Of a stretch of 64,000 nt of DNA, positions 10,901-19,053 are shown piece by piece. The position numbers and the translations under genes were made by a program. The notes under the pieces were generated by a model that did no database searches, was not told where the DNA came from, and saw only the letters and a list, made by a program, of their open reading frames with translations. The first letter of the stretch is position 1, and each line of letters begins with the position of its first letter. This DNA is from an uncultured Lachnospiraceae bacterium (GTDB taxonomy: Bacteria > Bacillota > Clostridia > Lachnospirales > Lachnospiraceae), in the NCBI GenBank assembly GCA_947173495.1, contig CAMWFQ010000002.1, positions 124,001 through 188,000 of the forward strand. Reading direction: 5' to 3'.

Positions 10901-12872
10901 CTTCCGGCGTATAGCTTCCATCCGGATTCTCCAGATAATACTCATGTATGATACGGTAAGCTCCCTTCTCCTTTTCAAAGGTATTGGTAAAGGTTACCTG
11001 CGCATTTGAGCCGCCATACACACCTACCGTGCTGCTGTCATTGTAGGTCATCTGGAATCCGGCATTCTTATCATCCAGGGCCCTTACCTGATAACTTCCT
11101 TCCGTCAGCATAAGGGATTCGTCTTTCTCTCCTGCCTGCAGCGTCACAGTTTTAACTTCTTTCTCTCCGCCTTCTTCCATTTTGACCACTGCAAACTGAT
11201 AGCTTCTTCCTCCATCGCTGCCTGCCGGCTTTTGGATCGTAAGCTGCCGTGTGTCATAAATCGTGATGTCGAAGGTACTCTCCGCGCTGGTAACGCTTTT
11301 CACATCATCCTCTACCGTGATGGAAAAAGGTTTTTTCGGCACTTCGATTACTTTCTCTTTCACCTTACAGTTACCGGGATTCTGGATCTCAATCCTTTTA
11401 TCTGTCCCGGCTGTGAGCGATACAGTCTGAACCCTTCCCTTTGCATCCGCAACGGTATATTCATAGGTTGCTCTGTGGTTCGGATCTCCGGAATCGTCCG
11501 GTTTGGAGATCGTAATCCAGCTTTCGCCATTCCTGTCCGGATCAACCGTTATGTTATAAGTAACATCCGCTTTTGAACATGATTTCGTATCTGTAATATA
11601 GGTATGTTCCGTCCAAGCCAGAGAAATTTTTTTAGCTGACTGATTACTCAGTTCTCTGACACTAAAATAAAGTCTTCCTTCAACGGGAATGATACTGTTG
11701 GAAAATGAACTTCTCTTACTGCCCTTAAGCGCATTACTTGTCAAATACGATATGATGCTGGTATCATCTGCCTTTAAAGTCCCGAATTTAATCTTATAGG
11801 TGTCAGTATCCAGCAGATTTTTATTATTGGCATTCTTCAGCGGTCCGCATGTAACGCCGTCAATAACATCCCCACTTACAGAATACCAGTAATTCCTGCC
11901 GGCTTCAAAACTAAGCGTCGCCGTTTTATTTTTGCTTTCTTTCTTCGGGGCCGTCAGCGTATAGCCGCCTCCTGCCCCCTGGTAAGTCCGGGACACCTCC
12001 ACGGTATAATCGCCCTTAGGCAAATGCTCCAGTTTATAGCTTTCTCCTGACCGAACATCCACCTCCCGCTCAAGATAAGAGCCCCGGTAAATATTATAGT
12101 GGTGAATAATCGGGACGCCTACTGATTCAACGGAGGGCGCTGTAATCGTCACACTTCCCGAATTTCCATTAATATGTACTGTACCATCCTCCCCTGCGGC
12201 AATATCTTCCGTTCTGGGGCCGACTGTAATGTCAAACCCCTCCGCCGTCAGCTCCTCAACGGTGTAGATTCCTGCCGGCAGATGATCAAACACCTGCTCT
12301 CCTCCGGATGCAATCTCAACATTTCCTGAATCATAGACGGCGTCTGTTCCGTCTCCCTGCACGCCGGAAACACGGAAAAAGACGTTGGACATGATTTCTC
12401 CTTCCTTTGGCTCCGGTCTTTTGACTCTGATCATTCCATTGGGCTTACTGATGCTGATGGTAGAGCTGCGTCCCGATACCCACATGGAGCTCTCGCACTG
12501 AACGGTACTCATTTCCCATTCATTTCCATCCGCATCCGTAATATCATCTCCCGCCTGATTCGTCAGCTCTACCACCGTAATATCGGTAGGGCCATCAAAC
12601 GTCACTGTTTTCTTCTCCCGGTCATTTGGATTAATCGTAACATCTCTCTCCACCAGTCTCCGTTCTCCGCCGGATCTGGTATATCCCTCAATGTGAAACG
12701 TATAATCCCTGTTCTTGGCTGCATCCGGCGCTCCTTCCGCCAGTATTTTCTGAATCACCAGGCTGTAAGATCCCGGCGCATCCTCCGCAAACACTGCAGT
12801 TCCCAGCGCCAGCATGGCGAGCAAAAAGAGTACACTGATCTGAAGCAGTTTTTTTCTGCTTTTTCTCCTCAT
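7968..12872 (-). CDS. Large cell-surface protein: signal peptide, SpaA/Cna-like and MucBP-like repeats, Pro/Glu/Ser/Thr-rich spacers, C-terminal sorting-like signal
   Basis: 1634-aa ORF. N-terminal signal peptide (MRRKSRKKLLQISVLFLLAMLALGTAVFA), at least three repeats of the form (Y)xIxHxYYxR...ATExGNxxIILRYxR, long PEPS/GTPxP spacers, and C-terminal TPDTAD + hydrophobic segment + RPRKKKRR tail. Confidence 0.85.
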   Translation of the reverse strand: MRRKSRKKLLQISVLFLLAMLALGTAVFAEDAPGSYSLVIQKILAEGAPDAAKNRDYTFHIEGYTRSGGERRLVERDVTINPNDREKKTVTFDGPTDITVVELTNQAGDDITDADGNEWEMSTVQCESSMWVSGRSSTISISKPNGMIRVKRPEPKEGEIMSNVFFRVSGVQGDGTDAVYDSGNVEIASGGEQVFDHLPAGIYTVEELTAEGFDITVGPRTEDIAAGEDGTVHINGNSGSVTITAPSVESVGVPIIHHYNIYRGSYLEREVDVRSGESYKLEHLPKGDYTVEVSRTYQGAGGGYTLTAPKKESKNKTATLSFEAGRNYWYSVSGDVIDGVTCGPLKNANNKNLLDTDTYKIKFGTLKADDTSIISYLTSNALKGSKRSSFSNSIIPVEGRLYFSVRELSNQSAKKISLAWTEHTYITDTKSCSKADVTYNITVDPDRNGESWITISKPDDSGDPNHRATYEYTVADAKGRVQTVSLTAGTDKRIEIQNPGNCKVKEKVIEVPKKPFSITVEDDVKSVTSAESTFDITIYDTRQLTIQKPAGSDGGRSYQFAVVKMEEGGEKEVKTVTLQAGEKDESLMLTEGSYQVRALDDKNAGFQMTYNDSSTVGVYGGSNAQVTFTNTFEKEKGAYRIIHEYYLENPDGSYTPEGTSLVSTVGGLAINHSKTYSDQNVTKEYLHNYNNNSYHYTYFESEYGMVVEENQKNGRLDAARAGALESPGPSGSPEASVSPEPSGELISPEPEESPEVSETPEALYPAETPEPSEDPESPEPLESSAPEETPELSEPTLPSDPDQDPETPKPLETPDSLPDPDPANTDEPTVGGGQTEKEYTAETELSALSGRPGIPILKIFFRNQDTPKDLLKAEQTGDLNLIQEPEPTESRDDPDQAVPSVPTPEPEPVETSAPAAEPEAPVITPDATEEPEPTDMPEATPEPEPAETETPEEEKDPAGTATPGGGQEMSESPEPSGTPGSTESPVPTVTPSPSETPTPSMSPTPSESPMNSRMMKAGYSVPDDAKTGTGPKGEEYKYWVEEGKGNVTATEDGSQIIILRYYRKPEVPGTGSYKVIHVYYLRDKDGDHLEGTSEIRTVDAGELTPENHGILYTVDGSCRKDENGDLVPAGGSPVERETNPTNFSVNGEYHTYTYDNPAYGIIEDSDYTADTKMQGAYATEEGNQIIILRYYRTLSGDNIREGSYHIVHEYYFREKQEDSPEAGEGEEAVNGGSSRSVPLGPGEDTGDSSFAGTLESNDGYAYTFEGMREIERRTAPLNETFKAEGVKWELNYTHGGVESVYTHYNDGYGLLDDADDEYEAIAGKSLVTATEAGNEVIILRYVRGTDVPTDPDKPGPEDPKDPDKSPDPGGPGDPDRTPDPEIPENPDKTPDPVPTKTPDGTPQPTASMVPDGTPLPTVSVVPGGTPQPSASIVPGATPAPAATGIPGSTPTSGRTRKPAVTPTPRATGEPGQTPVSSPSGNPNSSPGPEVTEDPNSTPGPDETPDPDRTPAPDHTPVPGGTPEPGSSPEPGNGEDPDNPGYPTELPDPNDPDSPDRIIIWEEGVPRAYVRMWDPEKETYVYILEEDVPLGWGSTPDTADMGMMPLWLTMALGSMGGITALRPRKKKRRSEFEKD

Positions 12873-12940
12873 TTCAGAAATCCTCCTTATTGTCAGAATG
12901 ATCCGGTGCCAATCCTGCCCCGGATTTTATATTACGTAAT

Positions 12941-12980
12941 TTTCTAAAATAATTTTAGAAATTTTTACCAACTCTGTCAA
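12941..12980 (-). promoter_or_regulatory. Putative sigma-A promoter (TTGACA-17-TAAAAT) overlapped by a 21-bp palindrome
   Basis: Minus strand: TTGACA (12980-12975), 17-nt spacer, TAAAAT (12957-12952). The -10 lies inside TTTCTAAAAT-A-ATTTTAGAAA (12941-12961). Confidence 0.7.
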
Positions 12981-13130
12981 GAAAATATTACATTTTATCA
13001 GAAAACGTCACAATGAAAAGGGGTGTGATCCTCCCCTGCCTTTTCAGATTTTTAAATAGGGCTTGAAAATGATTTTTAATAGATTTACCCTTTATCTAAG
13101 GATATCCTTAGAACACTTAACGGAGAAAGG

Positions 13131-13218
13131 TTGAAAATTAAAATTTTCAACCACGAGATTTGTGTCTGCGCGCTGCTTGCCACAAACTCGTTATGCACAG
13201 AAAGCAGCGCAGAAATGG
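13131..13218 (+). repeat. 88-bp structured dispersed element, copy 1
   Basis: TTGAAAATTAAAATTTTCAACCACGAGATTTGTGTCTGCGCGCTGCTTGCCACAAACTCGTTATGCACAGAAAGCAGCGCAGAAATGG. 82 of 88 positions match the minus-strand sequence at 19050-19137. Confidence 0.9.
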
Positions 13219-13231
13219 TGTAAAAAATGAC

Positions 13232-14211
13232 ATGAATCAAGAAAAAATAGAAGCGTTTGAAAAGGTCGTAATGCGTGATTATGGAAATATTGCAGGTATC
13301 GTTGTATTAAAAGATAATGAGACATTATACGAAAATTACTTTAATGAATGTACCGTTAACAGCCGGATTCATATCTATTCCGTAACGAAAAGTATTATTT
13401 CCATACTGACAGGAATTGCCATGGACAAAGGTTACATCAAAAGTCTCGACCAGAAAGTATTGGATTTTTCCCCGAATATGAAATCAGGAAAAGAGAGAAA
13501 ACCATACAAAATATTACACTGAGAAATTTATTAACAATGACTGCACCCTATCAATATAAATTTAATCCCTGTATAAAATATTTTACAAGCGATAACTGGG
13601 TAAAATTCTCACTCGATTTATTGGGTGGCAGAGGACGGGTTGGCACATTCAGATATACGCCCCTGATTGGTCCGGATATTATGTCCGGTATTCTTGTCAG
13701 GGCAACGGGACAATCTGTCATAAATTTTGCACGGGAAAATTTGTTTGATCCATTGGGAATTGTCGTTGAAAAGAATATTATTTTTCATAGTAAAGAGGAA
13801 CAGCTTGCCTTTAGTCAGGCTACGAATATCAGCGGCTGGGTGGCAGATTCTATGGGTGTAAATGCGGCAGGCTGGGGACTTACGCTCTCCCCCGCCGATA
13901 TGGCGAAAACAGGTCAATTATATTTAAATCATGGAATATGGAATCATAAACAAATTGTCTCGGCAAAATGGGTCCATGAAAGTACGGAGGAGCATAGTCG
14001 ATGGAAAGCTCAAAATCTGCCGTACGGATATTTATGGTGGATTTATAAAGATGGCTTTGCAGCCATGGGAGATGGCGGAAATATTATTTATGTCAACACG
14101 AAAAAAAATATGGTAATTTCAATCGCCTCTCTGTTTAAGCCAAAAGTCAGGGATCGGATTGAACTTATTCAGACGTATATCGAACCGCTATTTGATCAAT
14201 GCGGATCATGA
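13232..14211 (+). pseudogene. Serine hydrolase / class C beta-lactamase-like protein, frameshifted
   Basis: Two adjacent ORFs (13160-13522, 13537-14211) encode consecutive parts of one beta-lactamase-family domain (SVTKS in the first, remainder in the second). Removing one GA from GAGAGA at 13493-13498 restores ...MKSGKEKTIQNITLRNLLTMTAPY... The probable real start is ATG at 13232. Confidence 0.85.
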
Positions 14212-14258
14212 ATTTCCCGTTTATCGAAGTATAATCAGGATAATATACATCAGCCTGA

Positions 14259-14298
14259 CGGCGGTTTTGAGACAACAGTCAAAACCGCCGTTTTCTTT
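14259..14298 (+). terminator. Rho-independent terminator downstream of the serine hydrolase
   Basis: CGGCGGTTTTGA-gacaacag-TCAAAACCGCCG followed by TTTTCTTT on the plus strand; 12-bp perfect stem. Confidence 0.9.
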
Positions 14299-14323
14299 GC
14301 TCCTGCATCCTTCGGAAAATTCG

Positions 14324-15616
14324 CTACTCTTCCTCCGCCAGCCTCCGCGCCTCCTCCAGACTGATCCCCCTCTCCCGGGCGATGCGCGCCAGATCTTCAT
14401 ATTCATACTTTACCCGTGAAACGCCGTAACCAGAAGAACTTTTCCGGCGTACCTCCCCCAGAGACGTATGAAGCGTCTCTATCTTCCTCTCCAGAACATA
14501 CCGCTGCATCACTGTCTCACGCACTCCCAGCGTAGTGGTATGTCTGAACAGAAGTCCCAGCATCTTCTCTCTGTCCTGTTCTGTACATATCACATGAATC
14601 ACCGTGCCGGGGCGGGATTTTTTCATTCCTGCGGCGATGGTATAAACCTCGCGGGCGCCGCTCTCAAGCAATTGCTCCATAGCAAATCCCATCTCCTCCG
14701 CCGTCATATCATCCACGTTACAGGAAAGCTCCAGCATCCGTTCTTCCTCTCCTCCGCTCTCCCCCAGCATGGCCCTGACACAGTTTGCCCTTGGGAAATC
14801 CTTCTTTCCCATTCCGTAGCCCACAGCCTGTACCTTCATCACCGGCATATCTCCGAACCGGGATCCGAAATATTTTAAAAGCGCTGCTCCGGTAGGCGTA
14901 CATAATTCTCCGGAAATACTTCCTCCGTATATGGGCACCTCCTTCAGGATATACGCTGTGGCAGGAGCCGGAACAGGAAGAATCCCATGAGCGCACTTCA
15001 CCTGGCCGCTCCCCACATGAACGGGAGAAATCACCACCTGATCCGGCGCCAGCTCTTTCATCAGCAGACACACCGCCGTGATATCTGCAATGGCATCCAT
15101 GGTCCCCACCTCATGAAAATGAATTTCCGAAACCGGCACTCCATGGGCATGACTTTCCGCCTCCGCGATCAGAGCGTAAACCCTGAGAACATCCTCCCTC
15201 ACCTTCTCCGGAAGGTCCAGATGGGAAATGAGATGCTCGATCTCATGCATTCCCCTGTGAATATGCCCATGACTGTGGGTATGTTCTTCGTGATGATCCT
15301 CATGATCTTCATGGCTGTGACCATGGCCTTCGTGATAATGTTCATGGTCTTCATGGCCGTGACCATGGCCTTCGTGGTGATGGCCTTCGTGGTGATGCTC
15401 CTCTCCCTCCTCTGTGCCGCCCACAAGGACAACTGCATGGGTTCCGGTAATTCCGCACTTCACCGCTTTCTCTTTTTTTACCTCTACATCCAGCACAGAC
15501 AGAATCTTATTCAGTTTGTTAAAAAACAGGTCGGAATCAGGCAGAAGCTCCGTCAGAGCCGCAGTCAGCATATCCCCGGCCGCTCCCATTCCGCAGTCTA
15601 AATATAATGTTTTCAT
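14324..15616 (-). CDS. larC: Nickel-pincer cofactor biosynthesis protein LarC (single full-length frame, His-rich insert)
   Basis: 430 aa; MKTLYLDCGMGAAGDM start, VSEIHFHEVGTMDAIADI, CTPTGAALLK, LELSCNVDDMTAEEMG motifs of the LarC (DUF111) family. His-rich stretch near residues 75-130. Confidence 0.95.
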   Translation of the reverse strand: MKTLYLDCGMGAAGDMLTAALTELLPDSDLFFNKLNKILSVLDVEVKKEKAVKCGITGTHAVVLVGGTEEGEEHHHEGHHHEGHGHGHEDHEHYHEGHGHSHEDHEDHHEEHTHSHGHIHRGMHEIEHLISHLDLPEKVREDVLRVYALIAEAESHAHGVPVSEIHFHEVGTMDAIADITAVCLLMKELAPDQVVISPVHVGSGQVKCAHGILPVPAPATAYILKEVPIYGGSISGELCTPTGAALLKYFGSRFGDMPVMKVQAVGYGMGKKDFPRANCVRAMLGESGGEEERMLELSCNVDDMTAEEMGFAMEQLLESGAREVYTIAAGMKKSRPGTVIHVICTEQDREKMLGLLFRHTTTLGVRETVMQRYVLERKIETLHTSLGEVRRKSSSGYGVSRVKYEYEDLARIARERGISLEEARRLAEEE

Positions 15617-15644
15617 TGATATGGTCTCCTATTTCCTGTTACGT

Positions 15645-16391
15645 CTATTTCATGTGGTTGATCATGCTTGCCAGATATCCGGCCCCGAATCCATTGTCGA
15701 TGTTTACCACCGACACCCCGCTGGCGCAGGAATTCAACATGGATAAAAGGGCGGAAAGGCCGTGGAAGGACGCTCCGTAGCCCACGCTGGTGGGTACGGC
15801 GATCACAGGGCAGTCCGCCAGCCCCCCGATCACACTGGCCAGCGCTCCCTCCATGCCCGCAATGGCAATGATCACGCTTGCTCCCATGATCTCATCCAGA
15901 TGCGCCAGTGTCCTGTGCAGTCCTGCCACCCCCACATCATACAGGCGCGCCACCCGGTTGCCCAGAACCTGAGCGGTCAGGGCCGCCTCCTCCGCAACAG
16001 GGATGTCGCTTGTCCCCCCGGTGGCTACCACGATGGTTCCGATTCCATCCGGCTCCGGAAGTTTTCCTGCAATTCCCACTTTCGCCTGGGGATAGTAGGT
16101 CAACTCACAGCTTTTTCCAACCGCTTCCGCCGCTTCCTTATCTATTCGGGTGATCAGTACCGGATCCTGCCCGTTTTTTTTCATCACATCCAATATCCCG
16201 CTGATCTGCTCCGGCGTCTTTCCCGCTCCATAGATTACCTCCGCCGCTCCCTGGCGCACCCTGCGGTGAAGATCCACCTTCGCGTAGCCAATATCCTCAA
16301 AGGGCTCCGCCTTAATCCTGATCAGAGCCTCCTCCACCGATATCTCCCCCGCCTGCACTGCCTCCAGCAGCTTTTTCACTCCACTGTTCAT
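15645..16391 (-). CDS. larB: Nickel-pincer cofactor biosynthesis protein LarB (AIR carboxylase-like)
   Basis: 248 aa; PurE-like core VVATGGTSDIPVAEEAALTAQVLG and VIAVPTSVGYGASFHGLSALLSMLNSCASGVSVVNIDNGFGAGYLA. Start overlaps the larE stop (ATGA). Confidence 0.95.
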   Translation of the reverse strand: MNSGVKKLLEAVQAGEISVEEALIRIKAEPFEDIGYAKVDLHRRVRQGAAEVIYGAGKTPEQISGILDVMKKNGQDPVLITRIDKEAAEAVGKSCELTYYPQAKVGIAGKLPEPDGIGTIVVATGGTSDIPVAEEAALTAQVLGNRVARLYDVGVAGLHRTLAHLDEIMGASVIIAIAGMEGALASVIGGLADCPVIAVPTSVGYGASFHGLSALLSMLNSCASGVSVVNIDNGFGAGYLASMINHMK

Positions 16392-17134
16392 CCGCGCACC
16401 TCCAAATCCAAAAGAACCTCTTCATAATATTTTTTCAGCTCCTGCAAAATTTTCCGGCGCATTTTAAGTACCGGCAGGAGCTCCTCCTCCGGTACCTGTA
16501 TCTTTGCCCTGCCTCCATCCATACGTACCCGGAAGTTTCTGAACCCCAGAGAGAATAAAAAGTTTTCCGCCTGTTCCGTTTTCTGCAGCTTTTCCTCTGT
16601 AATCCTCTCCCCTGCAGGAATCCGCGTGGCAAGACAGGCATAAGCAGGCTTTTTCCAGGTAAAAAGTCCCTCCTTTTCGGACAGACTCCGTATCTCTTCC
16701 TTCGTCAGACCGCATTCTCTTAAAGGCGAGCGCACGGACAATTCGGCCAGCGCGCGCATACCGGGTCTGTCCGAAGCCTCATCCGAGGCATTGGTTCCAT
16801 CCAGCAAAAGAGAATACCCATCCTCCGCTGCGGCTTCTGCAATGGCCGTAAATATCTTTTTTTTACACCAGTAGCATCTGTCCCCGGGATTTGACGCGAT
16901 CTCCTCCTCCCCCAGCACATCTATCTCCAGAATCCGAAGAGAGGCTCTCAGCTCTCCCGAGAGACGCCTTGCATCCTCCAGTTCAAACTCCGGCTGAAAG
17001 GCAGATCTGACATAGTAGGCGCGGACCTGCGCGCCGCACCGGATCGCGGCGCAGAGCAGGTAGGACGAATCAACTCCTCCCGAAAAGGCAATGGCCGCCC
17101 GGGGATTCCGAATAAAAAAATCCTGTAAGTTCAT
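16388..17134 (-). CDS. larE: ATP-dependent sacrificial sulfur transferase LarE
   Basis: 248 aa; PP-loop AIAFSGGVDSSYLL, DRCYWCKKKIF, LLDGTNASDEASDRPGMRALAEL, RSPLRECGLTKEEIR, KPAYACLATRIP. Confidence 0.95.
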   Translation of the reverse strand: MNLQDFFIRNPRAAIAFSGGVDSSYLLCAAIRCGAQVRAYYVRSAFQPEFELEDARRLSGELRASLRILEIDVLGEEEIASNPGDRCYWCKKKIFTAIAEAAAEDGYSLLLDGTNASDEASDRPGMRALAELSVRSPLRECGLTKEEIRSLSEKEGLFTWKKPAYACLATRIPAGERITEEKLQKTEQAENFLFSLGFRNFRVRMDGGRAKIQVPEEELLPVLKMRRKILQELKKYYEEVLLDLEVRG

Positions 17135-17161
17135 TGTTACCTCCTCTACTTTTTCTCTCTT

Positions 17162-18052
17162 TTATAAATTTCTCTGCCGGGGATCCCCGTTTTTCTGCAG
17201 ATAACTTCCGATATTGGTGATACACAGCAGCGTCGCCACAAGAAACGCCCCGGGAATCAGAACCGTCCACCAGGATCCGTAAATCAGATTATTTCCTGCC
17301 AGAGAAAGCATGCTGCCCCATGAGATCACATCCAGCGGCAGTCCAAGCCCCATGAAGCTCAAAGTGGATTCATACAGAATCGCGCCGCGGATATTCATGA
17401 TTACCATGAACAGGATAGATGACACAAAGTTCGGCGCAAGGTGTCGGCGCAGAATGCGGAAAAATCCCGCCCCCATACACCGCGATGCGATCACATATTC
17501 GCAGCTCCTGATCTGACTCACCTGCGTGCGCACCACCCTGGCAATCCCTGTCCACCCGGTGATTCCGATTACAAAAGAAAGACTCAGAACGTTCGCCTTT
17601 CCCAGAAGCGCCTGTACAAGCACCACAAGTAAAAGGCCGGGGACACATAAAAAGATCTCCATAAACCGCGTCAGCAGCGCATCCGCCCATTTCGGCCCCA
17701 AAGCACCGGCCGTCCCGTAAAATACTGCAATGAGCGTGGAAACAACTGTTGCGCACACACCAATAAACAGTGAAATTCTCCCGCCGTACCAGATCATGGT
17801 AAAAAGGTCCCGTCCCATGGTGTCTGTTCCGAACCAGTGGCGGATGTCCGGTGCCTGACCCGCCTGATACAGATCCATTCTCCCCGGATCCCCTCTGGTG
17901 AACAGCCCGCAGCACACACATCCCAGGATGATCCCCCCGAGTACGATAACAGAAACTATGGGCCGTTTCCCCTCTTTCCTCCGCTTTTCTTCTACCGGGA
18001 GAGAAACCGGCCGGATTCCCACCTGAACAAACCCGTTATCCACCCTTCTCAC
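17162..18052 (-). CDS. ABC transporter permease, DppC/OppC/NikC family
   Basis: 296 aa; HWFGTDTMGRDLFTMIWYGGRISLFIGV and the EAA-like region; start overlaps the upstream permease stop. Confidence 0.93.
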   Translation of the reverse strand: MRRVDNGFVQVGIRPVSLPVEEKRRKEGKRPIVSVIVLGGIILGCVCCGLFTRGDPGRMDLYQAGQAPDIRHWFGTDTMGRDLFTMIWYGGRISLFIGVCATVVSTLIAVFYGTAGALGPKWADALLTRFMEIFLCVPGLLLVVLVQALLGKANVLSLSFVIGITGWTGIARVVRTQVSQIRSCEYVIASRCMGAGFFRILRRHLAPNFVSSILFMVIMNIRGAILYESTLSFMGLGLPLDVISWGSMLSLAGNNLIYGSWWTVLIPGAFLVATLLCITNIGSYLQKNGDPRQRNL

Positions 18053-19053
18053 CTCCCGTCCAGGACATTTTCCGTATTTTTCATCCCTGGATCAATCCAT
18101 GCATTGATCGTCCGGGATATGGCGCTGCAGGTCATCACCAGAATCCCCGAAAACATACTCAGGAGCATCAGCATATTATAGTCCTGATATTGGACACTTT
18201 CATATGCCAGTGTTCCGATACCCGGATAGGAAAATACCATTTCAACGATATAGGTTCCGCCCAGGATATGAGGGACCGAAATCGCCATAAGCCCCAGATA
18301 AACCGGGAGCACATTCCGCAGGCAGTGTCTGAAAAAAACAGTTCTTTTACTCAGTCCCTTGGATCTGGCCAGCAGCACATACTCCGCTCTGGCCTCCTCC
18401 AGAATCCTGTTTCGGATCATATAGGCATAATACCACAAATGATTCGTCACTGCCACTGCCAGCGGCAGGATCAGATGTTGTATTCTGTCCGAAATATCGT
18501 CCTCTCTCCCCGGGGAACAGGCACCGCTTCCGGGGAGCCATCGCAGACTCACTGCAAAAATAAAAACCAGGACCAGGGACAGCCAGAATTCCGGAATGCA
18601 GCTGAGCACTGTCCCCGCTCTGCAGACCAGACGGTCCTGCCATTTATCTTCATGCCAGGCGCACCAGATTCCCAGTCCGGGCGCAAGGATCAGGATCAGC
18701 GCAAGGCTGATTCCTCCCAGCATAAGCGTATTGCCCAGCCGGGCTCCGATTACCTCCGACACATTCCTTTTATATTTATAGGAAATACCGAAATCCCCCT
18801 GCAGGGCGTGTTCCAGCCATCGGATATATTGGGTAAGCACAGGCTCCTTCAGCCCCAGCCTTTCCTCCGCCCTCTCTCTTTCCTCCGGACTCATTTTTTC
18901 CACGCGGTCGCCGTAATAGGATCGAAGCGGATCGCCGGGCGCCAGGCGGGCCACAAAAAATACTGCCACCGAAAGAAACAGCATGCTTACAAGAAAGTTG
19001 AAAATCTTTCGTCCGTAATACAGCCAGATTCTGCCTCTCACTGTTTTCCCCAT
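18049..19053 (-). CDS. ABC transporter permease, DppB/OppB/NikB family
   Basis: APGDPLRSYYGDRVEKMSPEERERAEERLGLKEPVLTQYIRWL..., YIVEMVFSYPGIGTLAYESVQYQDY. The probable start is ATG at 19053 (MGKTVRGRIW), at the end of repeat copy 2; the annotated ORF extends through the repeat. Confidence 0.92.
   Translation of the reverse strand: MGKTVRGRIWLYYGRKIFNFLVSMLFLSVAVFFVARLAPGDPLRSYYGDRVEKMSPEERERAEERLGLKEPVLTQYIRWLEHALQGDFGISYKYKRNVSEVIGARLGNTLMLGGISLALILILAPGLGIWCAWHEDKWQDRLVCRAGTVLSCIPEFWLSLVLVFIFAVSLRWLPGSGACSPGREDDISDRIQHLILPLAVAVTNHLWYYAYMIRNRILEEARAEYVLLARSKGLSKRTVFFRHCLRNVLPVYLGLMAISVPHILGGTYIVEMVFSYPGIGTLAYESVQYQDYNMLMLLSMFSGILVMTCSAISRTINAWIDPGMKNTENVLDGR

Noticed and set aside
13160-13231. 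N-terminal extension MCLRAACHKLVMHRKQRRNGVKND of the serine hydrolase
   Set aside because: The extension is translation of the 88-bp dispersed element; the in-frame ATG at 13232 is the better start.
14987-15601. 204-aa plus-strand ORF with Met/Phe/Val-rich 'membrane' segment
   Set aside because: Antisense to larC; the hydrophobic repeat is the complement of the His-rich codons.
14324-15616. Programmed frameshift in larC
   Set aside because: The C-terminal LarC2-type region is in the same frame as the N-terminal part, so no frameshift is needed here.
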